This document shows, piece after piece, positions 7,301 to 14,550 of a stretch of 23,678 bases of DNA. The notes under the pieces are model-generated. The model saw nothing but the letters and a program-made list of their open reading frames with translations, searched no databases and was not told where the DNA came from. Source of the stretch: CALJIC01 sp039805565. GTDB taxonomy: Bacteria; Chloroflexota; Chloroflexia; Chloroflexales; Roseiflexaceae. Position numbers and translations under genes: made by a program. Within the stretch, counting starts at the first letter, position 1; the number at the start of each line of letters is the position of its first letter. Where the stretch lies: positions 1 to 23,678 of the forward strand of contig JBDLTZ010000016.1 in assembly GCA_039805565.1 (NCBI GenBank). Reading direction: 5' to 3'.

Positions 7301-10232
7301 CACCGGCACCGCGCTGCTGGTGGTGGCCGTCTACCTGGGGCTGTACACCCTCGCGGGGCTGGCAGTGGTGGTACTAGTCTCGCCCGCGCAGCTCCAGCAC
7401 CGGCGGCCGGGCCGGCTCGTGCTGCGGCGCGACAGCCTGAGCTGGCAGGGCGCGGTGAGCCGTGGCACGCTGTTCGACACGGGCGACTGGCTGCGCCACG
7501 CCGCGCTGCACCTGGGCGCGCGAGCGGCCGACGTCGTGCGGCGGGTGGTGGGGATCGAGGACACGGACGATGAGCACGGCCACGGGTCGCAGGGCCGGAG
7601 CGTGGCTCTGGCCGACATCACCGGCGTGGTGACGGTGGACCGGCGGGTGCTCGGCTTCCTGCTGGGCGACTTCTCGAGCGCGACGGTGCAGGCGCCGGGA
7701 CAGACGCTGGTGATCCCCGGCACGGTGGAGCGCTACGAGATGCTGTGCGCGGACCTACGCGAGCGACTCGGGCGACGCTACCGGGCCTTCAGCACCGAGA
7801 TCATCCGCAGCTTCCACGGGCTGCTCTTCCTGCTGACCGTGCTGTACGCCCTGGCGCTGATCGCCCTGCTGCCGCTGATGGCATGGCTGTTCCAGACGCC
7901 GCTGCCGCTGCTAGGGTACGGCCTGGACGACCTGTACGTGCTGGCGGCTCCTGGCCTGGTGCTGCCGCTGGTGTGGTGGTTCGTGGCCCAGCCGCTCGGC
8001 GCCGCACACCTGCGCTCGGCAACCACGGCGCGCCTGCTCGTCACAACAGTAGTGGGCGCGACGCTGACGCTGGTGGTCGTGACCGGGGTGGTGGACACCA
8101 ACCTGCTCCAGATCGAGCCGGACCTGCTCACGCCTGCGCTGGCGCTGGCCATCCTGGGCGCCCTGATCGTGTACACGCCGCCCCGGCCGCTGCGCGCGCT
8201 GGCCTCCCTGAGCCTGCGGAATGCCGCGCTGGCGGGAGTAACGCTGGCGGCGGCCGCGGGCACGGCGCTGCTCTGCTGGAACCTGGCGACGACGGCGCTG
8301 TGGTACCACGAGATGGTCCGCGGTGACACCCTGCTGGAGCAGGCGGCCAAGGACAAGGCGTGCGCGGGGGAGAGCTGCCCGACGCTGGAGGCCGCGCGGC
8401 GCAGCTTCACCACGATGATCTGCCTCCGGCCCGGGGCCCCGGAGGGGTACGCGCTGCACGGGCTGGCGGCGCTGATGGCAGGCGACCACCCGGCCGCGCG
8501 CGAGGACTTCGCCGCGGCACTCGCGGTGGGGACGCCGGGGGCAAAGGCTCCTCCGCCCGGCTGCCTCCCCGCGAGCGGGCGGCCCCTGTCCCCCCAGGTC
8601 GAGGCCACCATACGCGCCAACCTGGGGACAGTGCAGCTTATGGAGGCCCAGCAGGCAAGCGCCCCCGAGACAGACGAGCTGTACGACGCCGCGCTACGAA
8701 GCTACGGGGCGGCCCTGGGCAACTCGGCGGCAGCGGGTACGCCGACGTGCACCAGTATTGCGCGGGAGGTGCTCGGGCTGGACATGCGGCGCGGCCTGGA
8801 GCGCGACCAGCACGACACGGGCCGGGTCTCACCGGAGAGCGCGGCGCTGGTGCTGCAGGTGGCGGACCTGTGCTACAGCCGCGGGCTGACCCGCGCGCGC
8901 GATCTGCGCGACCTGCCACGGCCCGACCAGGCAGCAGTGCGGCAGGCGATGTGGGATGATGTCTCCGCAGCCGTGGCACAGTACGGCGCAGCCGGCGCCG
9001 CGTCCCAGGACCTGAGCAACCAGGAAAGGGCCCAGCGCGGGCTGGCGGCGGGCTGGCTGCTGCTAGGGCAGCTCGAGTCGCCGCCGGGCTCCCCCGACGC
9101 GGCCACCCACCTGCTGCGCGCCCAGGAGCTCTACCGCTCGATCGAGGAGGAGGGCCCAGCAGATGTCAGCGCGCAGGCTGGCCAGGCGTGGAGCACCCTG
9201 CTGCTCGGGGCCTGGAGCGAGGCGCGCACCCCCCTCGCGCGCGCGCGAGACGAGGACCCTTCGAGCCCTGTCTACCCGGCGCTCGAAGGGCTGACGTACT
9301 GGCTGGACGGCACCCGCTACCCCCTGCCCGGAAAGTCCAACCCCTCGCCGAGCTACACCGCCGCCATGCGCGCCGCGGTGGAGCGCTACTCCGAGGTCAT
9401 CGCGCTGAGCGACACCGACCTCGACCGGGCATACGCCACGCGCTCAGCGCTGTACTGGAGCCTGCGCAACAGCCCGCAGGGCGAGGAGTACCGTGACGAG
9501 GACTACGGCACGTGGATGCGGCTCGCGATCGCCGACGTCGACCGGGCGCTGATCGAGGCCGAGGGGAGCGGGCTGGAGGCCGAGGAGCTGGCGGCCTACC
9601 GTTACTGGAGCGGGCGGCTACACTTCTCGCTGGCGCTCACCTGGCAGCGCAAGCTGCGCGGCCGGCACGAGTGGCAGGAGCTGGTGCCGCTGTTCGGCCG
9701 GGCGCTGAACGACTTCGAGCGCGCCGTCGAGGCCGACCTCAACCCGGACCGGCGCAAGTCGTATGCGGACCTGTGGGGTCCCTGGTCGCGCTTTATGCTG
9801 ACCAACGCCACAAGCATGAGCCAGGCGGAGGCGGCGGCGCGCGCCGGCGAGTGGGAGCAGGCGCGGCGCGCGCTGGAGATGGTAGAGCCGCGGGTGGACC
9901 CGGTGCGGCAGCGCAGCTGGGACCAGCTGTCCGGCCCGCGCCCGGAGTACTCGCTGCTGCACGGGCTGGTGAGCCTGGCACTGGGCGCCCCGGAGGACTT
10001 TGTGAACCTCCTGACGGAGAGCAGCGACCCCGAGGCGAGCTACGCGCAGGCCTTCGAGGACCTGGAGAACACGCGGGTCGTGCCGGCCGAGCTGCGCGCC
10101 GAGCTCTACGAGCGCGCGCGGGACGACCTCGAGGCGCTGCTGGAGGACGAGGGGCTCTCACTGCGCTCGGAGGTGGCCGCGAAGAAAATCCTGCGGGAGA
10201 TCGGCGAGCGGGCTGCGAGTCTTGAGCCGTGA
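4308..10232 (+). CDS. Giant STAND/NACHT-like ATPase with helical repeats and multi-pass membrane region
   Basis: This is a 1974-residue protein. The N-terminus is a STAND-type P-loop module: Walker A APPGVGKT (residues 52-59, Lys58), Walker B LLIVIDALD (178-186), a sensor-like ICTAR (216-220), and a winged-helix-like region up to about 435. Residues 500-880 look alpha-helical and TPR-like. Hydrophobic segments lie at about 888-910, 997-1024, 1168-1196, 1208-1230, 1242-1262, 1272-1289 and 1302-1333, plus a marginal one at 627-646. An 86-residue loop (911-996) separates the first two clear segments. Residues 1030-1160 are a soluble, strand-rich block that could be PH-like. From about 1355 to the end the sequence is TPR-like helical repeats. 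STAND proteins couple NTP binding to assembly and to switching on an effector. The CHAT peptidase gene 141 bases downstream on the same strand is the obvious partner. CTGGAG lies 10 bases before the ATG. Topology, trigger and substrate are unknown. Confidence 0.85.
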   Translation: MTDALSARIQPLLDAVADQLAPDAGDFVGRAAVRVVIRDFTALANRMLVIVAPPGVGKTALAAELVHESLAAGSPHLAHFCTLRDGADPSAFVRSLALQVQDALGGEYRLPQTLSKQLNITVNQNIAHATSDTRVTGVEIKELNLGSVHPREAFRLLVREPLRAYDELRGAERAGRPLLIVIDALDQAWEWDGGQGANIVSLLADVQDLPPWVNLICTARSGPAVQALRAQAGVRVYDLEPLGAENLGDIRAYFEQRFIDQLSADERERFLGHLVDSDLARTETNLEAGFVRRAAAASQGNFLFVRRYAAAWQAALTPAQGKPSVEPAALLRFDSGGGLSLATALDASYRAVFEQLQQRLDADERDADTDVLTALAIAFEPLTLPLLGAISGREQDQIEASLRRLEPVIARDGPTEGRTYRLYHRGFADYVRRGLPRLGREQDIRAARALELADGSDPALLAYAARYRWPHLLRGLDMSAGDGPQAQAAAGVSAPAVDQAESWQEHVEQVRAMTRSPAVQAQLLRALAAQAIHQSRSDTPGSWAAAMGYLQAAEQIVRRSRALVRVTRRGGRIELSGAQPPEELLELERVLVALGDTYTTIARRMDGGTERSDVGDGLVSRLYLLWNTIVRLPLTIYLLIVLVTQGVREIHIPGALQNLGREQDWAVARLLVLAVSAYRRAGTLARLHGSDTDTHDVVERLGRVYKLMGAYDVAAASYEMLLARPAAILSPWRQAVWLLELGEVLLAQRKPDRAVEVLMSALPTFVDQQAPVLLARAQSGLARAEHQQAERAAARRDDPLAARADELAIASCGAALSAWLDVTNLRGDDLAAVDPPLAIGRVAHILRRTAGSARISDELHRRATAELERIEERHYAQRFEHPLLRLFRVTATVLLPAYILAALLLAVQTPSIFLLTTDIDPAVRMPLVDLNSFPNNLISGGGATPVILTRSSLLQLSTADANQIGPGDLAGLLGSNQLQPAASASEKIGPPGESLATITGTALLVVAVYLGLYTLAGLAVVVLVSPAQLQHRRPGRLVLRRDSLSWQGAVSRGTLFDTGDWLRHAALHLGARAADVVRRVVGIEDTDDEHGHGSQGRSVALADITGVVTVDRRVLGFLLGDFSSATVQAPGQTLVIPGTVERYEMLCADLRERLGRRYRAFSTEIIRSFHGLLFLLTVLYALALIALLPLMAWLFQTPLPLLGYGLDDLYVLAAPGLVLPLVWWFVAQPLGAAHLRSATTARLLVTTVVGATLTLVVVTGVVDTNLLQIEPDLLTPALALAILGALIVYTPPRPLRALASLSLRNAALAGVTLAAAAGTALLCWNLATTALWYHEMVRGDTLLEQAAKDKACAGESCPTLEAARRSFTTMICLRPGAPEGYALHGLAALMAGDHPAAREDFAAALAVGTPGAKAPPPGCLPASGRPLSPQVEATIRANLGTVQLMEAQQASAPETDELYDAALRSYGAALGNSAAAGTPTCTSIAREVLGLDMRRGLERDQHDTGRVSPESAALVLQVADLCYSRGLTRARDLRDLPRPDQAAVRQAMWDDVSAAVAQYGAAGAASQDLSNQERAQRGLAAGWLLLGQLESPPGSPDAATHLLRAQELYRSIEEEGPADVSAQAGQAWSTLLLGAWSEARTPLARARDEDPSSPVYPALEGLTYWLDGTRYPLPGKSNPSPSYTAAMRAAVERYSEVIALSDTDLDRAYATRSALYWSLRNSPQGEEYRDEDYGTWMRLAIADVDRALIEAEGSGLEAEELAAYRYWSGRLHFSLALTWQRKLRGRHEWQELVPLFGRALNDFERAVEADLNPDRRKSYADLWGPWSRFMLTNATSMSQAEAAARAGEWEQARRALEMVEPRVDPVRQRSWDQLSGPRPEYSLLHGLVSLALGAPEDFVNLLTESSDPEASYAQAFEDLENTRVVPAELRAELYERARDDLEALLEDEGLSLRSEVAAKKILREIGERAASLEP

Positions 10233-10251
10233 GCCGTGAGCCGTGAGCTGT
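10224..10251 (+). repeat. Heptamer tandem repeat across the stop codon of the STAND gene
   Basis: GAGCCGT occurs three times in direct succession (10224-10230, 10231-10237, 10238-10244), followed by the variant GAGCTGT (10245-10251). The TGA stop of the STAND gene at 10230-10232 lies inside the array, so the repeat supplies the last codons and the stop. A related heptamer pair sits at the end of the MFS gene. Confidence 0.8.
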
Positions 10252-10373
10252 GCACAGCACCCGCTCCAGCTTCTAAGCGGGAGGGCAGGGAGAGGCAAGG
10301 CCTTCGCTGAGCATGATCCTTCAGCAGCGAGCCAAAGCCAGGTTGCCGCGGAATCAGCCAGGAGCATATCTCT

Positions 10374-11702
10374 ATGAGCGACGTGATGCGCTACATGGAC
10401 ATGGAAGTCGAGGCGGCCGGGGCCGAGCGGGCGCGCACCGAGGACGGACGGCGTGTGCTGCGCTTCACGGTGCGGGTGCTCGATTCCCCCGCGGGCGAGA
10501 TGCGCCCTGAGGAGGTAGTGCCCTCCGAGCTGGATGAGCGCGAGGCGCTGGCGGCGGTGCAGCGCCTTGAGGAGCGTGCGCTCGAGCGCGCTGGGCTCGT
10601 GGCGCTCGGGCGGCGCCTGGGGGAGGCGCTGCTCCCCGGCGCGGTGCGGGAGATGCTGGCCGCGAGCCTGGTGCGGGCCGCGGCAGACGGCCATGGGCTG
10701 CGGCTGCGGCTGCGGCTCCCCGCGCAGCTCGCCGCGCTGCCGTGGGAGGTCATACACGTCGAGCGGAGCGGCGGCGGCGAAAGCGAGGGATTTCTGGCGC
10801 TAGACCCTCGGCTGGCGCTGGTGCGCCACGACCCTCTGGCGGCGGTGGACCCGCCCGCGCCTGCGCCGGGGCCGGTGCGGGTGGTGGTGGCGCTTGCCTC
10901 GCCGGAGGATCTGCCGCCGGTGGACCTGGCGCGTAACCGGCGGGCGATCGAGGGGGCGCTCGGCGGGGCGGCGGGCATCGAGGCGGTGTACCTCAAGGAT
11001 GCCTCGCTCGAGGACGTGCGCGCGGCGGTGGCCGGCGCCGAGGTGTTCCACTTCACCGGTCACGGCGCGCTGGTGGAGCGCCAGACGCCCGACGGCACGA
11101 TCAGCCGGGTGGGCACGGTGGCGCTGGACGACCAGCGGGTGGATGCCGAGCTGCTTGGGGCGAACCTGCGCGGCGCCGGGGTGCGTCTGGCGGTGCTCGG
11201 CGGGTGCGAGACCGGCCGGCGCGACGGGACGAGCATCTGGAGCGGGGTGGCGCCGGCGCTCATCCGGGCCGAGGTGCCGGCTGTGGTGGCGCACCAGCTC
11301 ACCGTCTCGGAGGAGGGGGCGCGCGTCTTCAACGCGGCGCTGTACGGCGCGCTGGTGGGCGGCGCGCCGCTGGAGCAGGCGGTGGCGGCCGGGCGGCTGG
11401 CGATCTTCAACCTGGAGCCGCAGGGGGCGGAGTGGGCTGTGCCGGTGCTCTCCATGCGCGCCGCCGACGGGCAGCTCTTCGCGGGCGCGGCCGAGCCAGA
11501 GGTGCGCGAGCAGGCCCGCAAAGTCGTGAACGCTGCCTTCAACCTGCGTGTCGCCGAGCTGAAGGACAGCCAGGTGGTGGGCGTGACGATCGGCGCCGTG
11601 CGAGACGCCGGCGGCGCGGGGATCATCAACGCCACCAGCGACGTCGACGCCGGCACAGTGAGCGGCGGCTCGATCACCGGGGTCTCGATCGGCGAAGTGT
11701 AG
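10374..11702 (+). CDS. CHAT-domain (caspase-like) cysteine peptidase
   Basis: This 442-residue protein has the hallmarks of a CHAT domain, a caspase/separase-like peptidase. LPWEVIH (122-128) is the usual early motif. FHFTGHG (225-231) carries the candidate catalytic His230, and LGGCETG (275-281) carries the candidate nucleophile Cys278. The region between them and after them up to about 370 fits the caspase-like fold. Residues 1-110 have no motif I recognise. The C-terminal tail (about 387-442) is rich in Gly, Val and Ile, with GVTIGAV and GVSIGEV, and looks like short strands or a small solenoid. GGAG 9 bases upstream supports this ATG over Met5, Met8 and Met10. The gene follows the STAND ATPase on the same strand, so it is probably its proteolytic effector, by analogy with other CHAT-containing systems. 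Its stop is one base from the stop of the convergent S41 gene. Confidence 0.9.
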   Translation: MSDVMRYMDMEVEAAGAERARTEDGRRVLRFTVRVLDSPAGEMRPEEVVPSELDEREALAAVQRLEERALERAGLVALGRRLGEALLPGAVREMLAASLVRAAADGHGLRLRLRLPAQLAALPWEVIHVERSGGGESEGFLALDPRLALVRHDPLAAVDPPAPAPGPVRVVVALASPEDLPPVDLARNRRAIEGALGGAAGIEAVYLKDASLEDVRAAVAGAEVFHFTGHGALVERQTPDGTISRVGTVALDDQRVDAELLGANLRGAGVRLAVLGGCETGRRDGTSIWSGVAPALIRAEVPAVVAHQLTVSEEGARVFNAALYGALVGGAPLEQAVAAGRLAIFNLEPQGAEWAVPVLSMRAADGQLFAGAAEPEVREQARKVVNAAFNLRVAELKDSQVVGVTIGAVRDAGGAGIINATSDVDAGTVSGGSITGVSIGEV

Positions 11703-11703
11703 G

Positions 11704-13137
11704 CTACTGCCGGCCGCTCACGGCGGGCGCGACCGAGGCGAAGCGCAGTATCTCGACGGCGGCCAGGATCTGGGGATCCTCCTCGATCGGGTAGCGCCAC
11801 CAGTCGGCCTCGACGAGCTGGTCTGGCTGGACGCCGGCTCCCTCGATCAGCGTGCCGTCCGGGAGGCGGAACACGAGCTCAGCCAGCCAGAGGCGCGAGC
11901 CATCCGGCAGGATGTGGCCGAGCAAGTTCTCGGTGTTGCCGGCGCTGGGCTTGCCCACCACTCGCGCCCGCCCGAGGGCCTGCAGGCCGCCGGCGAACAT
12001 CTCGGCGGCGCTGACCGTGTCCTCGCCCGTCAGCACCACCACTGGAACACCCGCCAGATACGGCACGATGTCGTCGCTCGGGATCTGGAGCTCGCGGCTC
12101 CCCATGCGCCCCTCGCTCGTGCCGATCGTACCGCCGTCCACGAACAGTCCGACGACCTCCAGCAGCAGGTCGACGCGGCCGCCGCCGTTGCCGCGCACGT
12201 CCACCACCAGTCCGTCGAGCGGGCCTGAGGCCACGAGGCGCTGCAGCTCGGCGCGTGCCAGGCGCTCCAGGTCAGCCGCGCTGAACGTCTCGATCATCAG
12301 CAGGCCGATATCGCTGCCCCCGAGGCGGCGCCCCTCGACCGCCGGGAAAGCGTCGCCGGGGATGACGCGCCGCACCAGGCTCAGCTCGCGCATCTGGCCG
12401 AGGTGAGTGCGGACGGTCAGGCTGACGGTCGTGCCGGGCTCGCCGCGCACCGCGCCGATCGGCCCGCCTGGACCGATGGTGACGGTATCGCTGACCGGCG
12501 TGCCGTTCACCGCGACGATCATATCGCGCGGTTCGATGCCGGCCTCCTCGGCGGGGCCGCCGCGCGCCAGCCGCGTGATGATCACGCCCTCGGGCTCCTC
12601 GCGCACCAGCGCCCCGATCCCCGCGTAGACCAGCTTCCCGCTGAAGCGCGCCTCCTCCTCAGCCACCTCCTGCGGGGTGTCGAAGCGCGAGTGCTCGTCG
12701 CCCAGGCGATCGATCAGCTCCTCAATCAGCGCGTAGAACGCCTCCTCGTCCTCGGCGGCAGCCACGCGCGGCGCGAACTCAGCCCGCACGGCGTCCCAGT
12801 CCTGGCCGCGATAGTCGCGGTAGACGTAGCGGTCCCGCACGAGGCTCCAGACCTCGAGGAACACCTGCTCGCGCAGCTCGGCCGAGAGGGGTGCGAGCGT
12901 GGGCGTGGGCACGATCGGCGCTGGGGTGGGCGTGGGGGAGGGTGGAACAGGCGTGGTTGTGGGCGGGACGGGCGTGGGCGGGACGGGCGTGGGCGGGACG
13001 GGTGTGGGGGAGGGCAGGCCGGCCGTCACGGGGACGGGGGCGGGAGCCTGGGCGAGCGGGAGAGCCGCACCACACGCGGCGGAAGACAGCACCACAAGGG
13101 TGAGGCTGAGCAGGCGCAGAGCGAGGAGAAGACGCAT
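11704..13137 (-). CDS. S41-family C-terminal processing peptidase, lipoprotein with PDZ domain
   Basis: This 477-residue protein begins with a lipoprotein signal (lipobox SSAAC, lipidated Cys22). A Pro/Thr linker with PVPPT repeats (about 43-81) follows, then an S41 helical start (about 88-160, with LGDEHS at 145-150), a PDZ domain (about 170-250, GGPAEEAGI and VAVNGTPV) and the peptidase core (about 270-440). The core shows VVDVRGNGGG (311-320) and TVSAAEMFAGG (374-384), with Ser376 as likely nucleophile. In the classic Tsp/CtpA dyad a Lys lies 25 residues further on; here that position (401) is Asn, in AGNTEN. Either another residue such as His149 or Lys396 takes part, or activity is altered. 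S41 enzymes trim or degrade exported proteins, and the lipid anchor places this one outside the membrane. The start follows its own promoter; the ribosome-binding site is weak. Confidence 0.9.
   Translation of the reverse strand: MRLLLALRLLSLTLVVLSSAACGAALPLAQAPAPVPVTAGLPSPTPVPPTPVPPTPVPPTTTPVPPSPTPTPAPIVPTPTLAPLSAELREQVFLEVWSLVRDRYVYRDYRGQDWDAVRAEFAPRVAAAEDEEAFYALIEELIDRLGDEHSRFDTPQEVAEEEARFSGKLVYAGIGALVREEPEGVIITRLARGGPAEEAGIEPRDMIVAVNGTPVSDTVTIGPGGPIGAVRGEPGTTVSLTVRTHLGQMRELSLVRRVIPGDAFPAVEGRRLGGSDIGLLMIETFSAADLERLARAELQRLVASGPLDGLVVDVRGNGGGRVDLLLEVVGLFVDGGTIGTSEGRMGSRELQIPSDDIVPYLAGVPVVVLTGEDTVSAAEMFAGGLQALGRARVVGKPSAGNTENLLGHILPDGSRLWLAELVFRLPDGTLIEGAGVQPDQLVEADWWRYPIEEDPQILAAVEILRFASVAPAVSGRQ
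12961..13005. repeat. Three-copy 15-base tandem repeat in the S41 linker
   Basis: GGGCGGGACGGGCGT is repeated at 12961-12975 and 12976-12990, with a one-base variant at 12991-13005. On the coding (minus) strand each unit encodes five residues of the PVPPT type, lengthening the linker between lipid anchor and peptidase. Because the unit is a multiple of three, copy-number change would preserve the frame. Confidence 0.9.
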
Positions 13138-13163
13138 GGGCGGCTCGTTTCCAGGTTATGCGG

Positions 13164-13193
13164 ATTCTAGATATTATACATAGTTTGTATCAA
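13164..13193 (-). promoter_or_regulatory. Predicted sigma70-type promoter of the S41 peptidase gene
   Basis: On the minus strand TTGATA (13188-13193) and TAGAAT (13164-13169) are separated by 18 bases, a good match to -35 and -10 boxes, in a markedly AT-rich patch. A TATAAT also lies between them (13172-13177) but lacks a -35 at the right distance. The predicted transcript would start about 20 bases before the ATG at 13137. This suggests the S41 gene can be expressed apart from the MFS gene upstream. Confidence 0.55.
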
Positions 13194-13265
13194 GTACAGG
13201 AGACCCTGGCAAGAGTAGATCGTGGGCAACGTGATCGCAAAAGCGTGCCGGCCGGCAGCGCGAGG

Positions 13266-13279
13266 GCTCACGACTCACG
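13266..13279 (-). repeat. Heptamer pair (CGTGAGT-CGTGAGC) at the end of the MFS gene
   Basis: On the minus strand CGTGAGT is followed directly by CGTGAGC. The TGA stop of the MFS gene (13268-13270) lies inside the pair. The unit is the same heptamer family as the array at the end of the STAND gene. Confidence 0.6.
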
Positions 13280-14473
13280 ATTTGAGCGCGGCACCGCCCG
13301 TGCCAGCAGCAGGATCAGCGCGCCGCTGACGCCCACGCTCACGAGCGCCGCCTGGAGCGAGAAGAGCTCGGCGAGCCAGCCGATCAGCGGTGCGCAGACT
13401 ACGAAGCCGAGGTAGGTCACGGCCATGATCGCACCCGTGACGGCGCCGGGGCTGCCGGGGACCAGCACGGCGGCCGCGCTGAGCGCCGTCGGCACCACGC
13501 CCGCCACTCCGAGCCCGGCGAGCGCGAAGGCGGCCACCGCCAGCCACAGCTGCCCGGGGAGCATCAGCATCGCGCCCGAAACCAGCAGCAGCACCCCCGA
13601 GACCAGCAGCGAGGCGCGCGTGCCGTAGCGTGCGACGAGCGGCTGGTTGACCAGGCGCCCGGCGAACATCGTGCCGTTGAACAGCGCGTAGGCCGCCCCG
13701 CCGACGAACGCCTCGGCCCCGAGCGAGCGCAGGTAGATCACGCTCCAGGTGTTGGCAACGCTCTCACCCACGACGCCGAGGAGGCTCAGCACCGCCAGCA
13801 GGAGCAGCGCCCCATTGCCCCCCAGGAGCTTGAGCGCGGCCAGCGGGTGACTTGCCGAGGCGGGCACCGCCTCGGCGGGCGGGTAGCGCACCGGCAGGGT
13901 GGCGGCGAACGCCAGGCCGCAGCAGGCGGCGATCAGCGCCAGCACCCCGGTGTAGAGCCAGCCCCACTGCAGCAGCGCCCCGGCAGCGAGCGCGCCCACC
14001 ACCGCCCCGCCGCTGAACCCGGAGTGCATGATATTCATCACGCTGCGGCGCGTGGCCTGCTCCCAGTCCATGGTGGCGCTGTTCATCGCCAGCTCGACGG
14101 CGCCGAAGCCGACGCCGGCCAGCACCATCGCGGCGACCAGCGCCCAGAGGCCGCCGGCCGCTCCGATCGCCAGCGACGACAGGCCCAGCACCGCCAGCCC
14201 TACGAGGGCCAGGCGCTTCTTGCCCGCCAGCGCGATCAGGGGCGCGCCGAGCAGGAGGATGGTGACGCCGATCACCGGCGAGACGAGCTGCGAAGTGCCA
14301 AAGGCCCCCTCGCCGAGCACCAGCGCCGCCTTGACATCGGCCCAGAGCACGCCCTGGCCCCCGACGACGACGCCGAACAGGACAAAGTAGCCCATGAGCA
14401 GGGCGATGGAGACCCGGGGGCTCCACGGGCGCTCACGCCGAGACGCCTGGGTGGACGAGAGCTGCTGTTCCAC
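13268..14473 (-). CDS. Major facilitator superfamily transporter
   Basis: This 401-residue protein consists almost entirely of hydrophobic helices, about twelve by eye, in two halves separated by a short hydrophilic stretch near residues 195-210. That length and layout are typical of MFS secondary transporters. The region around NSATMDWEQ and NIMHSGFSGG (residues 130-160) resembles the FucP/YbjJ-like branch, a weak impression. The charged loop after the second helix is short (AGKKR). The start is GTG at 14473, with only a poor GGA upstream, so it is less certain than most here. It lies 77 bases downstream of the M20 amidohydrolase and might move that enzyme's substrate or product, or confer efflux. 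The substrate cannot be read from the sequence. The stop lies in a heptamer repeat. Confidence 0.88.
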   Translation of the reverse strand: MEQQLSSTQASRRERPWSPRVSIALLMGYFVLFGVVVGGQGVLWADVKAALVLGEGAFGTSQLVSPVIGVTILLLGAPLIALAGKKRLALVGLAVLGLSSLAIGAAGGLWALVAAMVLAGVGFGAVELAMNSATMDWEQATRRSVMNIMHSGFSGGAVVGALAAGALLQWGWLYTGVLALIAACCGLAFAATLPVRYPPAEAVPASASHPLAALKLLGGNGALLLLAVLSLLGVVGESVANTWSVIYLRSLGAEAFVGGAAYALFNGTMFAGRLVNQPLVARYGTRASLLVSGVLLLVSGAMLMLPGQLWLAVAAFALAGLGVAGVVPTALSAAAVLVPGSPGAVTGAIMAVTYLGFVVCAPLIGWLAELFSLQAALVSVGVSGALILLLARAVPRSNRES

Positions 14474-14492
14474 ACTTCAATCCAATACGCGC

Positions 14493-14538
14493 GACGTGCA
14501 AGGCCCGAGCAGCTGCCGCATGTCGCGCCTTGCACGTC
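14493..14538. repeat. Perfect 12-base inverted repeat between M20 and MFS genes
   Basis: GACGTGCAAGGC (14493-14504) and GCCTTGCACGTC (14527-14538) are perfect reverse complements separated by 22 bases, which themselves contain the palindrome GCAGCTGC. The element fills most of the gap after the M20 stop and before the MFS start. No T-run follows, so a classical terminator is unlikely. A two-site operator for the MFS gene or an mRNA hairpin between the two genes is more plausible. Confidence 0.7.
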
Positions 14539-14550
14539 ACACCTGTAACG

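Noticed and set aside
11700..11706. Terminator between the convergent CHAT and S41 genes
   Set aside because: The stop codons are one base apart and no hairpin with a T-run is visible, so any terminator must lie inside the opposing coding region.
12961..13005. CRISPR-like array
   Set aside because: The units are only 15 bases, have no spacers and encode a Pro/Thr linker in frame.
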